DNA of 64,000 nucleotides from an uncultured Erythrobacter sp. (GTDB lineage: Bacteria > Pseudomonadota > Alphaproteobacteria > Sphingomonadales > Sphingomonadaceae), in assembly GCA_947495695.1 (NCBI GenBank), contig CANLZP010000001.1, positions 579,069 through 643,068 of the forward strand, given 5' to 3'. The notes below the pieces were generated by a model, which had not been told where the DNA came from, made no database searches, and was given only the letters and a program-made list of their open reading frames with translations. Shown piece by piece: positions 53,293 to 61,986 of this stretch. How positions within the stretch are numbered: position 1 is the first letter of the stretch; each line of letters starts with the position of its first letter. Both the position numbers and the translations under genes were made by a program.

Positions 53293-54597
53293 TCACAGAC
53301 GCAAGTCTGCGTCCCCTGCATCCAGAACGCTTTTCAGATCATACAGGACGTTTCTATCCTTGCCAAAGGCGCGCAGCTGACCTGCGCCCATTTCGACGAA
53401 TTGATCGTGCTTCACCGCCAAAATTATGCCGTCATAGGCTCCTTCGTCTGGCGCGCTTGCAAAGGTGAATAGGTCAGAGCCATACTCCGCCTTCGCTGCA
53501 TCTGCACTGACCCAAGGGTCATAGACGTCAACGTTGATACCGTACCCGTTCAGCTCCTCAATCACTGACACCACTTTGGTGTTGCGCGTGTCGGGGCAGT
53601 TTTCCTTGAAGGTGAGCCCAAGCACGAGGACGCGAGCGTTATTCACCACAATGTCGTTCTGGATCATTGCCTTGACCAATTGGCCTGCAACGTAAGCCCC
53701 CATGCCATCGTTGATCCTGCGGCCCGAAAGGATCACCTGAGGGTGGAAACCAATCGATTCAGCCTTGTGGGTGAGGTAATATGGATCAACACCGATACAG
53801 TGTCCGCCGACCAAACCTGGCGTAAACGGCAAGAAATTCCATTTCGTACCCGCCGCCTTCAACACCGCCTCAGTATCAATGCCGAGGCGATCAAAGATCA
53901 TCGCCAATTCGTTGATCAGCGCAATATTGATATCCCGCTGCGTGTTCTCGATCACTTTGGCGGCTTCGGCCACACGGATGCTGTCGGCCTTGAACGTGCC
54001 GGCAGTAATGATCGAGGAATAGACGCTGTCGACCAGTTCGGCGACCTCCGGCGTTGAGCCCGAAGTTACCTTGCGGATTGTCGGCAAACGATGAACTTTA
54101 TCGCCCGGGTTGATGCGCTCGGGGCTGTAGCCTGCAAAGAAATCCTGGTTGAAGCGCAGGCCCGAAACACGCTCAAGAACGGGGACGCAATCTTCTTCGG
54201 TTGCGCCAGGATAGACCGTCGATTCATAGATCACGATATCGCCCGACTTCAACACCGAACCGACTGTCTCCGAAGCACTGATCAGGGGCCTGAGGTCGGG
54301 CCGTTTGCTGGCGTCAATAGGTGTGGGAACGGTCACGATGAAGCAATTGGCGTCTTTGAGCGCGCTAAGATCAGCAGTGAAGATCAACCCGCTCGCCTCA
54401 GCCAACTCCTCTTCATTGACCTCGAAGGTGCCGTCATGCCCACTTTTCAAAGCCTCGATGCGTTTTTGGTCGATATCAAATCCAATCACCGATCGGCCTT
54501 TGCCAAATTCAACGGCAAGCGGAAGGCCGACATAGCCCAAACCGATGACAGCGATGCGCAAAGCATCGAGGTCGGGCAGATTTTGTGGGGAGCTCAT
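53293..54597 (-). CDS. Nucleotide-sugar dehydrogenase (UDP-HexNAc/UDP-glucose dehydrogenase; TviB/WbpA-like)
   Basis: Oxidises the C6 alcohol of a UDP-sugar to a uronic acid with NAD. The 434-residue protein has [20 protein letters not shown] (NAD motif), [40 protein letters not shown], and the catalytic Cys in [20 protein letters not shown]. The C-terminal domain has [20 protein letters not shown]. The SPERINPGD and PYYLTHKAE forms are those of UDP-N-acetylglucosamine/galactosamine dehydrogenases of the Vi and O-antigen type rather than Ugd. It is the first gene of the leftward operon. Confidence 0.9.
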   Translation of the reverse strand: MSSPQNLPDLDALRIAVIGLGYVGLPLAVEFGKGRSVIGFDIDQKRIEALKSGHDGTFEVNEEELAEASGLIFTADLSALKDANCFIVTVPTPIDASKRPDLRPLISASETVGSVLKSGDIVIYESTVYPGATEEDCVPVLERVSGLRFNQDFFAGYSPERINPGDKVHRLPTIRKVTSGSTPEVAELVDSVYSSIITAGTFKADSIRVAEAAKVIENTQRDINIALINELAMIFDRLGIDTEAVLKAAGTKWNFLPFTPGLVGGHCIGVDPYYLTHKAESIGFHPQVILSGRRINDGMGAYVAGQLVKAMIQNDIVVNNARVLVLGLTFKENCPDTRNTKVVSVIEELNGYGINVDVYDPWVSADAAKAEYGSDLFTFASAPDEGAYDGIILAVKHDQFVEMGAGQLRAFGKDRNVLYDLKSVLDAGDADLRL

Positions 54598-55055
54598 GCG
54601 GTGGTATCCAATTCGTCGCGATGGTTATCAAAAATGCGATCAGGCCAATCTGTGGGCCTGACCCCGTATTGCAAATGATGGCCAATTTGGCCCGCGATTC
54701 CCATCTCAGAACGGACGCTACGAAGCCAATATTGTTGACTGCAAGCCATCAGCTGAAATGCTCATGATCGCTTTCGTTCGCCCGATAGCAGATGGTGCTT
54801 GGTTCGCAACGCCTTTAACGGTCGGCAACTCATTCTCTCGGCTTATTCGTTTCTGAGAACTGCTGGACGTAAGGCCCCGCATTTTGACTATACATGCTAT
54901 GGCAATCCAATGGCGGTCAAGGCGCTGAAAATGGCCGCGTTTCCGAATGCCTGTTCGCTGCTTAGATGTTGTCGTGGCGACAAAGAAGGCCTATCGGACG
55001 CTTAATTTTTTGAACTGGAAGCCGTGGTCTAGTGAATAGGACTGGAGACCCATTG
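54598..55055. promoter_or_regulatory. Divergent control region of the polysaccharide locus, no gene
   Basis: This 458-bp gap separates the leftward operon (first gene 53293-54597) from the rightward sugar transferase gene and must hold promoters for both. Two structures are visible. TCAGGCC/GGCCTGA (54640-54646 and 54655-54661) is a 7-bp inverted repeat with an 8-nt loop. GGCCAA-T-TTGGCC (54680-54692) is a 13-bp palindrome. A frame at 54799-55005 (68 codons) shows no family likeness. The stretch near 55005-55015 is AT-rich. I could not fix a convincing -35/-10 pair on either strand. Confidence 0.45.
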
Positions 55056-56363
55056 ATGAACCGCCGCCCTCCGATGGCGCTCGCGACAGCCGCACGCGCG
55101 CAGGTGATGCGGCCGAGCAGGCAGATTGCCGCCTATCTATTGGGCGGCATTTTGGTTCCATCGCTGATTTGGTCCTTCTTCCGAGGTATCGGGATTGACG
55201 CACCAATCGCTTTAATCACTTTGGCGCATATTTTTGTGGCAAACCTTCTCGTTTGGTACACGCTCAATCGCCTGCGGACGTATGCTAGGGCCAGATTGTT
55301 GTCTTATGTCCTGCCGGTTAACCTGCTGATCCTGGGCGTAATTTTCTCTTCGAATGCTTTGTTGCGTGAGAGCCTATCTTACTCGCTCTATCTGGCTTGT
55401 GCGGCTGCAACCTTGTTTGTCAGCTATGTGGTAACCACCAGGGTCAGACACGCCAATCCAAAGTTGAGGCATGTCATTATTCCGATCGGCGATATTGGGA
55501 AAGTTCTGAAGAGCGCCGGTTTTCAGGAGGTTAGCGACGCGGATAGCCTTGAGGGATTGATCAAGGACGGTAAAATCACCGGATCAATCGTGGCTGATCT
55601 GCATCATGACCACACCCCTGAATGGGAAAGGCTGCTGGCTGCTGCTGCCCTTAAAGGCGTCCCGGTCTATCATTACCGCCTTATCGAAGAGGCCTTGACC
55701 GGCGAGGTTCGGATCAACCATCTCCGCGAGAATGACTTGGGTTCGTTGATCCCCAACACGGCATACAGAACGGCCAAGCGGGTGTTCGATGTGGCGATGG
55801 TGGTATTGCTCAGCCCGCTCCTTTTGATCGGCGGCATCGCGATCGCGGCGCTTATTAAGCTCGATTCGAAGGGAAACGTGTTCTTCTTTCAAGAGCGCAT
55901 TGGCTATCGCGGAGAAGAATTCCGCATGGTCAAATTCCGCACGATGCGTGACCGGAAAATTGCCGATACTACCGATGCACGCCGAGACGATGCGATCACG
56001 AAGGATGGAGATCAGCGTATCACCCGCATCGGCAGTTTTCTGCGCAAGACCCGGATGGATGAATTGCCGCAGGCCTGGAATGTCCTGATTGGCGATATGA
56101 GCTGGATCGGCCCTCGACCGGAAGCGCGCCAGCTGGCGGAATGGTATGAAGGTGAAATCCCTTTCTACACCTATCGCCACATCGTGCGCCCAGGCATCAC
56201 CGGCTGGGCGCAAGTCAATCAGGGCCATGTGGCAGATCTGGCTTCGATCCAGCAGAAATTGCGGTTCGACTTTTTCTACGTCAAGAACCTGTCGCTGTGG
56301 CTGGATATTCTGATCGGACTGAAGACCGTTCGGGTCATCATCGGTGGCATCGGGGCCAAATAG
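55056..56363 (+). CDS. Undecaprenyl-phosphate sugar-1-phosphate transferase (WcaJ/ExoY-type priming enzyme)
   Basis: Begins repeat-unit assembly by placing the first sugar-phosphate on undecaprenyl phosphate. From ATG 55056, with GGAG at 55044-55047, it has 435 residues. Four hydrophobic segments fill residues 15-125. A soluble CoA-binding-like middle follows. The catalytic PF02397 domain (about 235-430) has TAKRVFDVAMVVLLSPLLLI, FFQERIGYRGEEFRMVKFRT, and RKTRMDELPQAWNVLIGDMS with the DELPQ-(L/A)-N motif, then WIGPRPEARQLAEWY. It is read away from the main operon together with the epimerase downstream. Confidence 0.93.
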   Translation: MNRRPPMALATAARAQVMRPSRQIAAYLLGGILVPSLIWSFFRGIGIDAPIALITLAHIFVANLLVWYTLNRLRTYARARLLSYVLPVNLLILGVIFSSNALLRESLSYSLYLACAAATLFVSYVVTTRVRHANPKLRHVIIPIGDIGKVLKSAGFQEVSDADSLEGLIKDGKITGSIVADLHHDHTPEWERLLAAAALKGVPVYHYRLIEEALTGEVRINHLRENDLGSLIPNTAYRTAKRVFDVAMVVLLSPLLLIGGIAIAALIKLDSKGNVFFFQERIGYRGEEFRMVKFRTMRDRKIADTTDARRDDAITKDGDQRITRIGSFLRKTRMDELPQAWNVLIGDMSWIGPRPEARQLAEWYEGEIPFYTYRHIVRPGITGWAQVNQGHVADLASIQQKLRFDFFYVKNLSLWLDILIGLKTVRVIIGGIGAK

Positions 56364-56397
56364 CCCGCAACAATTCTAAGTGGATACATACAAACCA

Positions 56398-57411
56398 ATG
56401 CCCAAAGTCCTCATCACAGGAACAGCCGGATTCATCGGCTTTCATCTCGCCAAGCTGCTGCTGGCGGAAGGCTTCAGCGTCGTCGGATATGATGGCCTGA
56501 CGGATTATTACGACGTTGAGCTGAAACGGCGGCGCCATAAGATGCTGGACGAGCATTCTGGCTTCACGCCGCATATTGGCATGTTGGAAGATTTCGATCG
56601 GCTCCACAGCCTATGCCAAGCCGAGCAGCCTGATGTGATCGTCCATCTCGCCGCCCAAGCCGGTGTTCGGTTCAGCCTCGAGAATCCCAGAGCCTATCTG
56701 GATTCTAATCTGGTTGGCACGTTCAATGTGATGGAATGCGCCCGCGAATTGGGCGTCGACCATCTGCTGATGGCATCGACCAGTTCGGTTTATGGCGCCA
56801 ACACCGATATGCCCTTTGGCGAGGACCAAAAGGTTGACACTCCGCTAACCTTCTATGCCGCCACCAAGAAGGCAAATGAATCGATGGCGCATTCCTACGC
56901 GCATCTGTGGGATCTGCCGACGACGATGTTCCGCTTCTTTACCGTATACGGCCAATGGGGCCGGCCAGACATGGCCTTGTTTAAATTCACTAAAGGGATT
57001 TTAGAGGGCACTCCGATCGACATTTACAACAATGGCGAGATGAAACGCGACTTTACCTATGTGGAGGATTTGGTCCGAGCCATTCGCCTGTTGATCGACC
57101 ATCCTCCGCAGAGGCCGAAGCAAGCTGCCGACATTGCTGACTGGGACAGTCTGTCACCCGTGGCCCCTTATCGCGTAGTCAATATCGGTAACAGCGACAC
57201 CGTGCGCCTGATGGATTTTGTCGAAGCCATCGAGGAAGAGTGTGGGAAGAAGGCGATCAAGAACCTGATGCCGATGCAAACAGGTGATGTTCCGGCGACT
57301 TGGGCCGATGCAACATTGCTGAAACAGCTAACCGGCTATCAGCCGCAAACCAATGTGCGCGAAGGCATCAAGCGGTTCGTCGCGTGGTACCGGGAATATT
57401 ACACCGCTTAG
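56398..57411 (+). CDS. NAD-dependent nucleotide-sugar epimerase (UDP-glucuronate 4-epimerase-like)
   Basis: From ATG 56398 the protein has 337 residues. It starts PKVLITGTAGFIGFHLAKLL and continues LTDYYDVELKRRRHKML, the recognisable opening of UDP-glucuronate 4-epimerases, which supply UDP-galacturonate. It has VIVHLAAQAGVRFSLENPRA, MASTSSVYGANTDMPFGEDQ, and the catalytic LTFYAATKKANESMAHSYAH (YxxxK). The FTVYGQWGRPDMALF and KRDFTYVEDLV blocks also fit. A GTG at 56380 is an alternative start. It follows the sugar transferase by 34 bp. A small hairpin, CCGCT/AGCGG (57404-57418), spans its stop codon. Confidence 0.9.
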   Translation: MPKVLITGTAGFIGFHLAKLLLAEGFSVVGYDGLTDYYDVELKRRRHKMLDEHSGFTPHIGMLEDFDRLHSLCQAEQPDVIVHLAAQAGVRFSLENPRAYLDSNLVGTFNVMECARELGVDHLLMASTSSVYGANTDMPFGEDQKVDTPLTFYAATKKANESMAHSYAHLWDLPTTMFRFFTVYGQWGRPDMALFKFTKGILEGTPIDIYNNGEMKRDFTYVEDLVRAIRLLIDHPPQRPKQAADIADWDSLSPVAPYRVVNIGNSDTVRLMDFVEAIEEECGKKAIKNLMPMQTGDVPATWADATLLKQLTGYQPQTNVREGIKRFVAWYREYYTA

Positions 57412-57430
57412 TTAGCGGCCCGATCAGTAC

Positions 57431-58066
57431 CTAGTTCGGCGTATCGCTTTCTGAATCGCTGGCATCGGCAGCATCGGCATCGGCCGACCCGCTGTCCAAC
57501 AAGGCTGGTGGACCAGCTTCGGCTTCTTCACCGGGCAATGGAGCCTGGCGCTCACGCTCTAACCGGTCAAGATATTCGCGCTCGATCTGTTCAACACGGG
57601 CCTGTTCGGCCGCCGCTTCTTCATCGATGGTCGACAGGCGTTCCGCCCTGGCCGCCTCGATCAATTGCCCAAAGCGCACATCGGAACCTTCGGCGCGGTC
57701 TTTGTAAGCTTCGTCAATCATTTGCTGGACGCAGCCAGTAAAGCCGCCCGCGCCCGCTGGAGAGCAGGATTGGGTGCCAAAATTGCCGATCATCTCATAA
57801 CTTTCGACACGCCGCGTCCAGGCAGTGTTCTCCACACTGTCGCTGGTGCGCAAATTTTGCGGGATGCGATAGCGTTCGCCTTCTGCCTTGCGCGCGCAAA
57901 CGGTGATTTCGTCAGCGTTGGGTTGCGGGCAATCATCATCGCCATAAACAATCACCATATTGACCTTGTCGCCTGCTCCATCCTGAGCAGAGGCGGGCGC
58001 GAGAGCCAACGTGGCTGCGGCGGCGATTGTGGTTGAGATAGTAGCTCGGGCAAGCAAACGTTTCAT
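57431..58066 (-). CDS. Secreted protein of a sphingomonad family, unknown function
   Basis: From ATG 58066 the protein has 211 residues with a signal peptide (about 1-27, ending PASAQDG). The mature part has DDCPQPNADEITVCARKAEG followed by ERYRIPQNLR, a motif I know from several sphingomonad exported proteins without function. Four Cys occur at DDCP, VCAR, SCSP and GCVQ, so two disulfides are likely. The C-terminal third is an acidic, Glu/Ala-rich helix with a low-complexity tail. DsbB is encoded two genes upstream. ATG 58078 is an alternative start. Confidence 0.7.
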   Translation of the reverse strand: MKRLLARATISTTIAAAATLALAPASAQDGAGDKVNMVIVYGDDDCPQPNADEITVCARKAEGERYRIPQNLRTSDSVENTAWTRRVESYEMIGNFGTQSCSPAGAGGFTGCVQQMIDEAYKDRAEGSDVRFGQLIEAARAERLSTIDEEAAAEQARVEQIEREYLDRLERERQAPLPGEEAEAGPPALLDSGSADADAADASDSESDTPN

Positions 58067-58142
58067 GTTCAATTCCATCTTATCTTGAGCCATTTTGCCC
58101 ACATAGCGCATCGGGCGGTGAACTCTCTATGAAGCCGGGCGA

Positions 58143-58670
58143 CTAAATCCGCTCCGCAAGGCGAATGGCGGCCCGGCAACCCAGCCGGATGGCGCCCGAA
58201 AGCAAGGGGTAGGCGGGTGCTCTTTCTGCTCCAGCAGCCAAAGCGGCGTCCAGATGCTCGCGCTCATCCTCGCGAAATTCTTCGATCATGGCGGACAATT
58301 CGGGGTCCGAGTTGTTTTCAGACAAGCGGTCCAATTGATCGGAATAATGTTTGTCGATCTCGGTCTCGACCGCCGCTGTGCAGGCCATCGCGGCTTCTGG
58401 TCCAAGCAGGGCGGTACCTGCCCCCAAGGCATAGCCAGCCACTGACCAAAACGGCTGCAGCACGGTGGGCCGAACGCCGCGTTCTGCCATCAGAGCATCA
58501 AACCGTTCGCGGTGACCTTCTTCTTGACGGGCCATGCCCGCAATTTCCTGAGCATGCGGACCGCGATCACCCATCACCGCCAATTGACCTTCGTAAATCC
58601 GGGTCGCCCCAAACTCGCCAGCCTGATCGACGCGGATCATCCGCTCAATTTCTTCTTTGGTCATCGCCAT
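58143..58670 (-). CDS. coq7: Demethoxyubiquinone hydroxylase (Coq7)
   Basis: Hydroxylates demethoxyubiquinone in the penultimate step of ubiquinone synthesis; a membrane-bound di-iron enzyme. The 175-residue protein repeats the two-part di-iron pattern: RMIRVDQAGEFGATRIYEGQ, then MARQEEGHRERFDALMAERG, AVETEIDKHYSDQL, and EEFREDEREHLDAALA. These give the Glu and ExxH ligands in each four-helix half. Start ATG 58670 or the ATG two codons later. It lies nine bases after dsbB on the same strand. Confidence 0.94.
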   Translation of the reverse strand: MAMTKEEIERMIRVDQAGEFGATRIYEGQLAVMGDRGPHAQEIAGMARQEEGHRERFDALMAERGVRPTVLQPFWSVAGYALGAGTALLGPEAAMACTAAVETEIDKHYSDQLDRLSENNSDPELSAMIEEFREDEREHLDAALAAGAERAPAYPLLSGAIRLGCRAAIRLAERI

Positions 58671-58679
58671 GCCAGCACC

Positions 58680-59159
58680 TTAGCCCTTACGCCCCAGCAA
58701 CGCCAAGATGACGCAGCCGCCGATTGTCGAGATGAGAAAATTCCATCCTGCCAGAGAAACGCCCAAGAAGCTCCAAGGTGCTACATCGCAGCGCACCAGC
58801 GGGGCATTCATCACCGCCTCCAACGGATCTGCGCTCGGGTCTAGCGCGGTGGAGCAACCTGTGATGCCTTCCCACCAACCATATTCAACCCCGGCGTGAA
58901 ATCCGCCAATCGCGCCCGAAATGATGATCGCAACAGCAGCCAGAGCAATCCATGCGCGGCGTGGAGGGGCCACAAAGGACGCCAGCGCCAGGCCAAGGGC
59001 GGCAAAGTGTGGCCAGCGCTGCCACCAGCACATTTCGCAGGGAAACAGGCCAAAGCCATATTCACTCAGATAGGCGCCGCCAAGCAGAGCGGCTGGCAGG
59101 CCTAGCGCCAGCCATTGAGCCGATTTTGGGGCCAGCCTGACATTCGCAATTTCGTTCAT
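58680..59159 (-). CDS. dsbB: Disulfide bond formation protein B
   Basis: DsbB reoxidises periplasmic DsbA with ubiquinone. The 159-residue inner-membrane protein has four hydrophobic segments. The first periplasmic loop has FPCEMCWWQRWPH with the CxxC pair, and the second has GITGCSTALDPSADPLEAVM and RCDVAPWSFLGVSLAGWNFL with the second Cys pair. It sits between ctpA and coq7; a link to ubiquinone supply is a reasonable but unproved reason for the neighbourhood. It follows ctpA by 18 bases. Confidence 0.92.
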   Translation of the reverse strand: MNEIANVRLAPKSAQWLALGLPAALLGGAYLSEYGFGLFPCEMCWWQRWPHFAALGLALASFVAPPRRAWIALAAVAIIISGAIGGFHAGVEYGWWEGITGCSTALDPSADPLEAVMNAPLVRCDVAPWSFLGVSLAGWNFLISTIGGCVILALLGRKG

Positions 59160-59177
59160 CGGGCCGCCTTACAGCGA

Positions 59178-60515
59178 TCAGTCGCGCAAAGCTACCGAGC
59201 TGGTGGTTGTCCGGCGCAGAGTTTCCAGAGCGTAATAGAGCTGGAAGTCTTCAATGCCCTGCTCTTCCAATTCAGCGGCGGTCAATTGGAAGCGCGGATC
59301 ATCGTTCTTATCCGCTTCCAATGCCTCGTCCTCAATTGCCAGCTCATTCACCAAATGGCCCCGCAGATCGGATTCGCGGGTCACATATTTGCTGCGCTTG
59401 GCCATGTCGGGATCGCTCAATTGCGGGATCGCAATATCAGGCTTGATCCCGCCTTCTTGGACCGAATGACCTGCCGGCGTGTAATAACGCGCCGTGGTCA
59501 GCTTCAACGCTGCGTCGCGGCCCAGTGGCAACAAGGTCTGCACGCTGCCTTTGCCAAAGCTGCGCTCGCCCATAATCAAAGCGCGGCGGTGATCTTGCAA
59601 AGCGCCTGCGACAATTTCTGATGCCGAGGCTGAACCTGCATCGATCAGCACAATCACCGGCACATCGCTGGCTATGTCGCCGCGGAAAACGGTCTCTGCA
59701 TCATACAACAGCGTTTCACCGCGAGCACGGCCGCGTTGCGAAACAATGCGGCCTTTTTCGAGGAACAGATCGCTCAGCGCGACAGCTTCATCCAGCGAGC
59801 CGCCCGGGTTGGAGCGCAAGTCCAGCACCAGGCCATTGACCCGGCCAGCGGCTTCTTGCTTGATCTCGTTCCACGCAGAATAGACATCGCTGCCCACATC
59901 GCGCGAAAATTCATTGACGGTGATCACACCGATATTGCCCGATTGCAGCTCGTGGGTGACCGGCTCCAGCTCGATAACGCCGCGGGTCACATCAAGTTCG
60001 AACGGCTCGTCACGGCCAGGGCGGAAAATCGTCAGCTGTATCGACGTGCCTTCGGGTCCGCGCATCTGGCTGACCGCATCATCCAGCGATCCGCCATAGA
60101 TCAGCTTCCCATCAAGATGGGTGATATAGTCACCAGCCTTGATGCCCATTTTGTCAGCAGGGCTGCCGCGAAACGGCGAGATTACTTTCACCGCGCCATC
60201 ATCCATGATGACCGACAGGCCCAGACCGGAATAATTGCCATCGATCATGGTCTCCAGCCGTTGCAGGTCAGAGCCATCGAGATAAGCGGAATGCGGATCG
60301 AGCGAAGACAACATCCCATCGATCGCACCGCGGATCAGCGCTTCGTCGTCAACTGTCTCGACATAGCTCGCTTTAATCCGTTGATAGGTCGCGAACAATT
60401 TCGCAAATTCCGGGCCAGCGCGGCCGTCAACCTGAGCCATCCCGGCGGTTGTTGCCGGAATGAGGGCCACCGCTGTGACCAATGCTGCGCTCTTGATGAA
60501 TGCGGCAATTTTCAT
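59178..60515 (-). CDS. ctpA: Carboxyl-terminal processing protease (S41 family, CtpA type)
   Basis: A periplasmic serine protease that trims C-termini or degrades envelope proteins. From ATG 60515, with AAAGGAG before it, it has 445 residues: a signal peptide (1-27), and a PDZ domain (about 85-170) with GNYSGLGLSVIMDDGAVKVI. The protease domain has GLVLDLRSNPGGSLDEAVAL, the catalytic Ser in IDAGSASASEIVAGALQDHR, and the catalytic Lys in GERSFGKGSVQTLLPLGRDA. The C-terminal part ends DFQLYYALETLRRTT. Its promoter region has a phased repeat array. Confidence 0.94.
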   Translation of the reverse strand: MKIAAFIKSAALVTAVALIPATTAGMAQVDGRAGPEFAKLFATYQRIKASYVETVDDEALIRGAIDGMLSSLDPHSAYLDGSDLQRLETMIDGNYSGLGLSVIMDDGAVKVISPFRGSPADKMGIKAGDYITHLDGKLIYGGSLDDAVSQMRGPEGTSIQLTIFRPGRDEPFELDVTRGVIELEPVTHELQSGNIGVITVNEFSRDVGSDVYSAWNEIKQEAAGRVNGLVLDLRSNPGGSLDEAVALSDLFLEKGRIVSQRGRARGETLLYDAETVFRGDIASDVPVIVLIDAGSASASEIVAGALQDHRRALIMGERSFGKGSVQTLLPLGRDAALKLTTARYYTPAGHSVQEGGIKPDIAIPQLSDPDMAKRSKYVTRESDLRGHLVNELAIEDEALEADKNDDPRFQLTAAELEEQGIEDFQLYYALETLRRTTTSSVALRD

Positions 60516-60578
60516 GGGATTATGCGCTCCTTTAAGGCCAAGTGTATCGCGCATTCTATCTGAACGCCAGATGATAGC

Positions 60579-60606
60579 ATTATGGCTGATTATCTGTGTC
60601 CCGCAA
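60579..60606 (-). promoter_or_regulatory. Probable sigma-70 promoter of ctpA
   Basis: On the minus strand TTGCGG (60601-60606) and CATAAT (60579-60584) are separated by 16 bp, and the start codon lies 64 bp downstream of the -10. The -35 is imperfect, which fits promoters that need an activator. The phased repeats at 60613-60667 abut its upstream side. Confidence 0.5.
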
Positions 60607-60612
60607 CGGGTC

Positions 60613-60667
60613 ATCTCGCGTTATCTCGGCCCATCTCGGCAGGTCTAGGCCCCATCTCGCGAGGTCT
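60613..60667 (-). repeat. Helically phased ATCTCG repeats upstream of the ctpA promoter
   Basis: The hexamer ATCTCG (CGAGAT on the gene strand) begins at 60613, 60623, 60633 and 60654, so the spacings are 10, 10 and 21 bp, close to whole helical turns. AGGTCT occurs at 60641 and 60662, also 21 bp apart. The last two ATCTCG copies and the two AGGTCT copies together make an imperfect 21-bp tandem repeat. All copies are on one face of the DNA just upstream of the -35. This looks like a binding array for an activator. Confidence 0.5.
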
Positions 60668-60711
60668 CACTATCCGGAATCAAGCTCCAACATAGCCTGA
60701 AAAGACAAGAA

Positions 60712-61986
60712 CTACATATATTCCAGCGGGTTAACCGGATTTCCGTCGCGGCGCAGCTCAAATGTGATGAATGTGCCGTTGCCAATTGCACTGCCCAATG
60801 GACTCCCTCCAACCAAAGCATCGCCCACCGCTGCATCGCTGCGCTGAAGGCCGGTAACCAGGCTGGTCCAACCATTATTGTGCTCGATTATCACGATTCG
60901 CCCAAACCCGCGATAAGGCCCGGCAAAGGCCACTCTGCCGCTGGCCGGAGAAACAACTTGAGCACCAGCACGCGGGTCCAGAGACAGCCCTTTGCTGCGA
61001 ATGCCGGCATCATCCACTGCGCCAAAACCCGCCGCGATCCGGCCCTGGACCGGCAATTGCACATCGGAAGGAGGATGGGTTGCCCGCGGGGTTGGCGGGG
61101 CCGGTGTTTGCGACATCACTTGCGATGCGCCGGGGCGTTCTGGCCGCATAATCGGGCCGGTCAACGCAGCCAATTCGCGGCGCAGGGCCGTCGCCTCTCC
61201 CACGCGATCGATTAAACTATCCAGATTGCGTGCTTCTTCAGCCAACAGCAAAGCACGCTCGTTCTCGCGATAAGCAATGCCGGTTGCTTGGCGCGATGCG
61301 CGCCGTTGGCGAAGCTCTAGATTGGCCAATTGGGCCCGGCGGTTTTGCAGCTGCGCCTCGCTGCTGCGCATTTGTGCAAGCGACTGCGTGGCCGAACGTT
61401 CCAACAGACGGCCCCGCTCCAACTCTGTCCTCAGTCTCGCCGTGCGCACCCGGATCTGCGGCAATGTGGTTTCCAGAACCGCTCTCGCATAGACCGTATC
61501 CTTCAGCGATCCCGGCTGAAATGCGGACAGCGCCAAAGGCCGCCGCGCCATATTTTGCAAGGCCCCCGTCAGCCGAACCAAGGGTTGCTGGCGCACCGCC
61601 AATCGCCGGTCCAGCTGCCGCCGTTGGTCGGAAATGAGCGCCAAGCGCACCTCGGCCTCAACCAATTCAGCCTCGGACTGTTGGATCAACGCCGCCAATG
61701 CTGCGGCTTCGCGAGCGGTTTTTTCCACCGCTTGCGTCGCTTCTTGCGCTTGTGCGGTTAGCGTTTGCGCCCGTTCCTGCGCGGCCGCAGCTTCTTGTTG
61801 GGCGCGTTGCAAGGATTCTTGACTGGCCGCCAGGTCAAGCGGTCGGCCAGCGGATACAGCCAAGACGCCAGCTGTTAATTGCTGGGTTGAGCCGGCGCCT
61901 GCTGCGACGGACAGGCCGAACCCGCCGGTTACAATGGCGCATGCGCTGAGTGTTATGGCAAGGAAGCGTTTCAACACGGTGCTCAC
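60712..61986 (-). CDS. EnvC-type murein hydrolase activator with degenerate LytM domain
   Basis: A GTG start overlaps the rlmH stop (GTGA at 61983-61986). The 424-residue protein has a signal peptide, a long coiled coil (about 55-270, Gln/Ala/Arg heptads) and a C-terminal LytM (M23) domain (about 315-424). Active peptidases have two His-x-His type zinc sites. Here the first His is replaced (RSKGLSLDPRAG) and the last motif reads FITFELRRDG in place of the HxH form. It should therefore activate amidases at the division site, as EnvC does, rather than cut peptidoglycan itself. It is coupled to rlmH. Confidence 0.88.
   Translation of the reverse strand: MSTVLKRFLAITLSACAIVTGGFGLSVAAGAGSTQQLTAGVLAVSAGRPLDLAASQESLQRAQQEAAAAQERAQTLTAQAQEATQAVEKTAREAAALAALIQQSEAELVEAEVRLALISDQRRQLDRRLAVRQQPLVRLTGALQNMARRPLALSAFQPGSLKDTVYARAVLETTLPQIRVRTARLRTELERGRLLERSATQSLAQMRSSEAQLQNRRAQLANLELRQRRASRQATGIAYRENERALLLAEEARNLDSLIDRVGEATALRRELAALTGPIMRPERPGASQVMSQTPAPPTPRATHPPSDVQLPVQGRIAAGFGAVDDAGIRSKGLSLDPRAGAQVVSPASGRVAFAGPYRGFGRIVIIEHNNGWTSLVTGLQRSDAAVGDALVGGSPLGSAIGNGTFITFELRRDGNPVNPLEYM

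Noticed and set aside
54799..55005. 68-codon frame in the divergent polysaccharide control region
   Set aside because: No ribosome binding site, no family likeness, and composition like the surrounding non-coding DNA.
59736..60563. Open frame of 275 codons on the plus strand across ctpA
   Set aside because: Antisense to a clear protease gene with all catalytic motifs; no domain or ribosome binding site.
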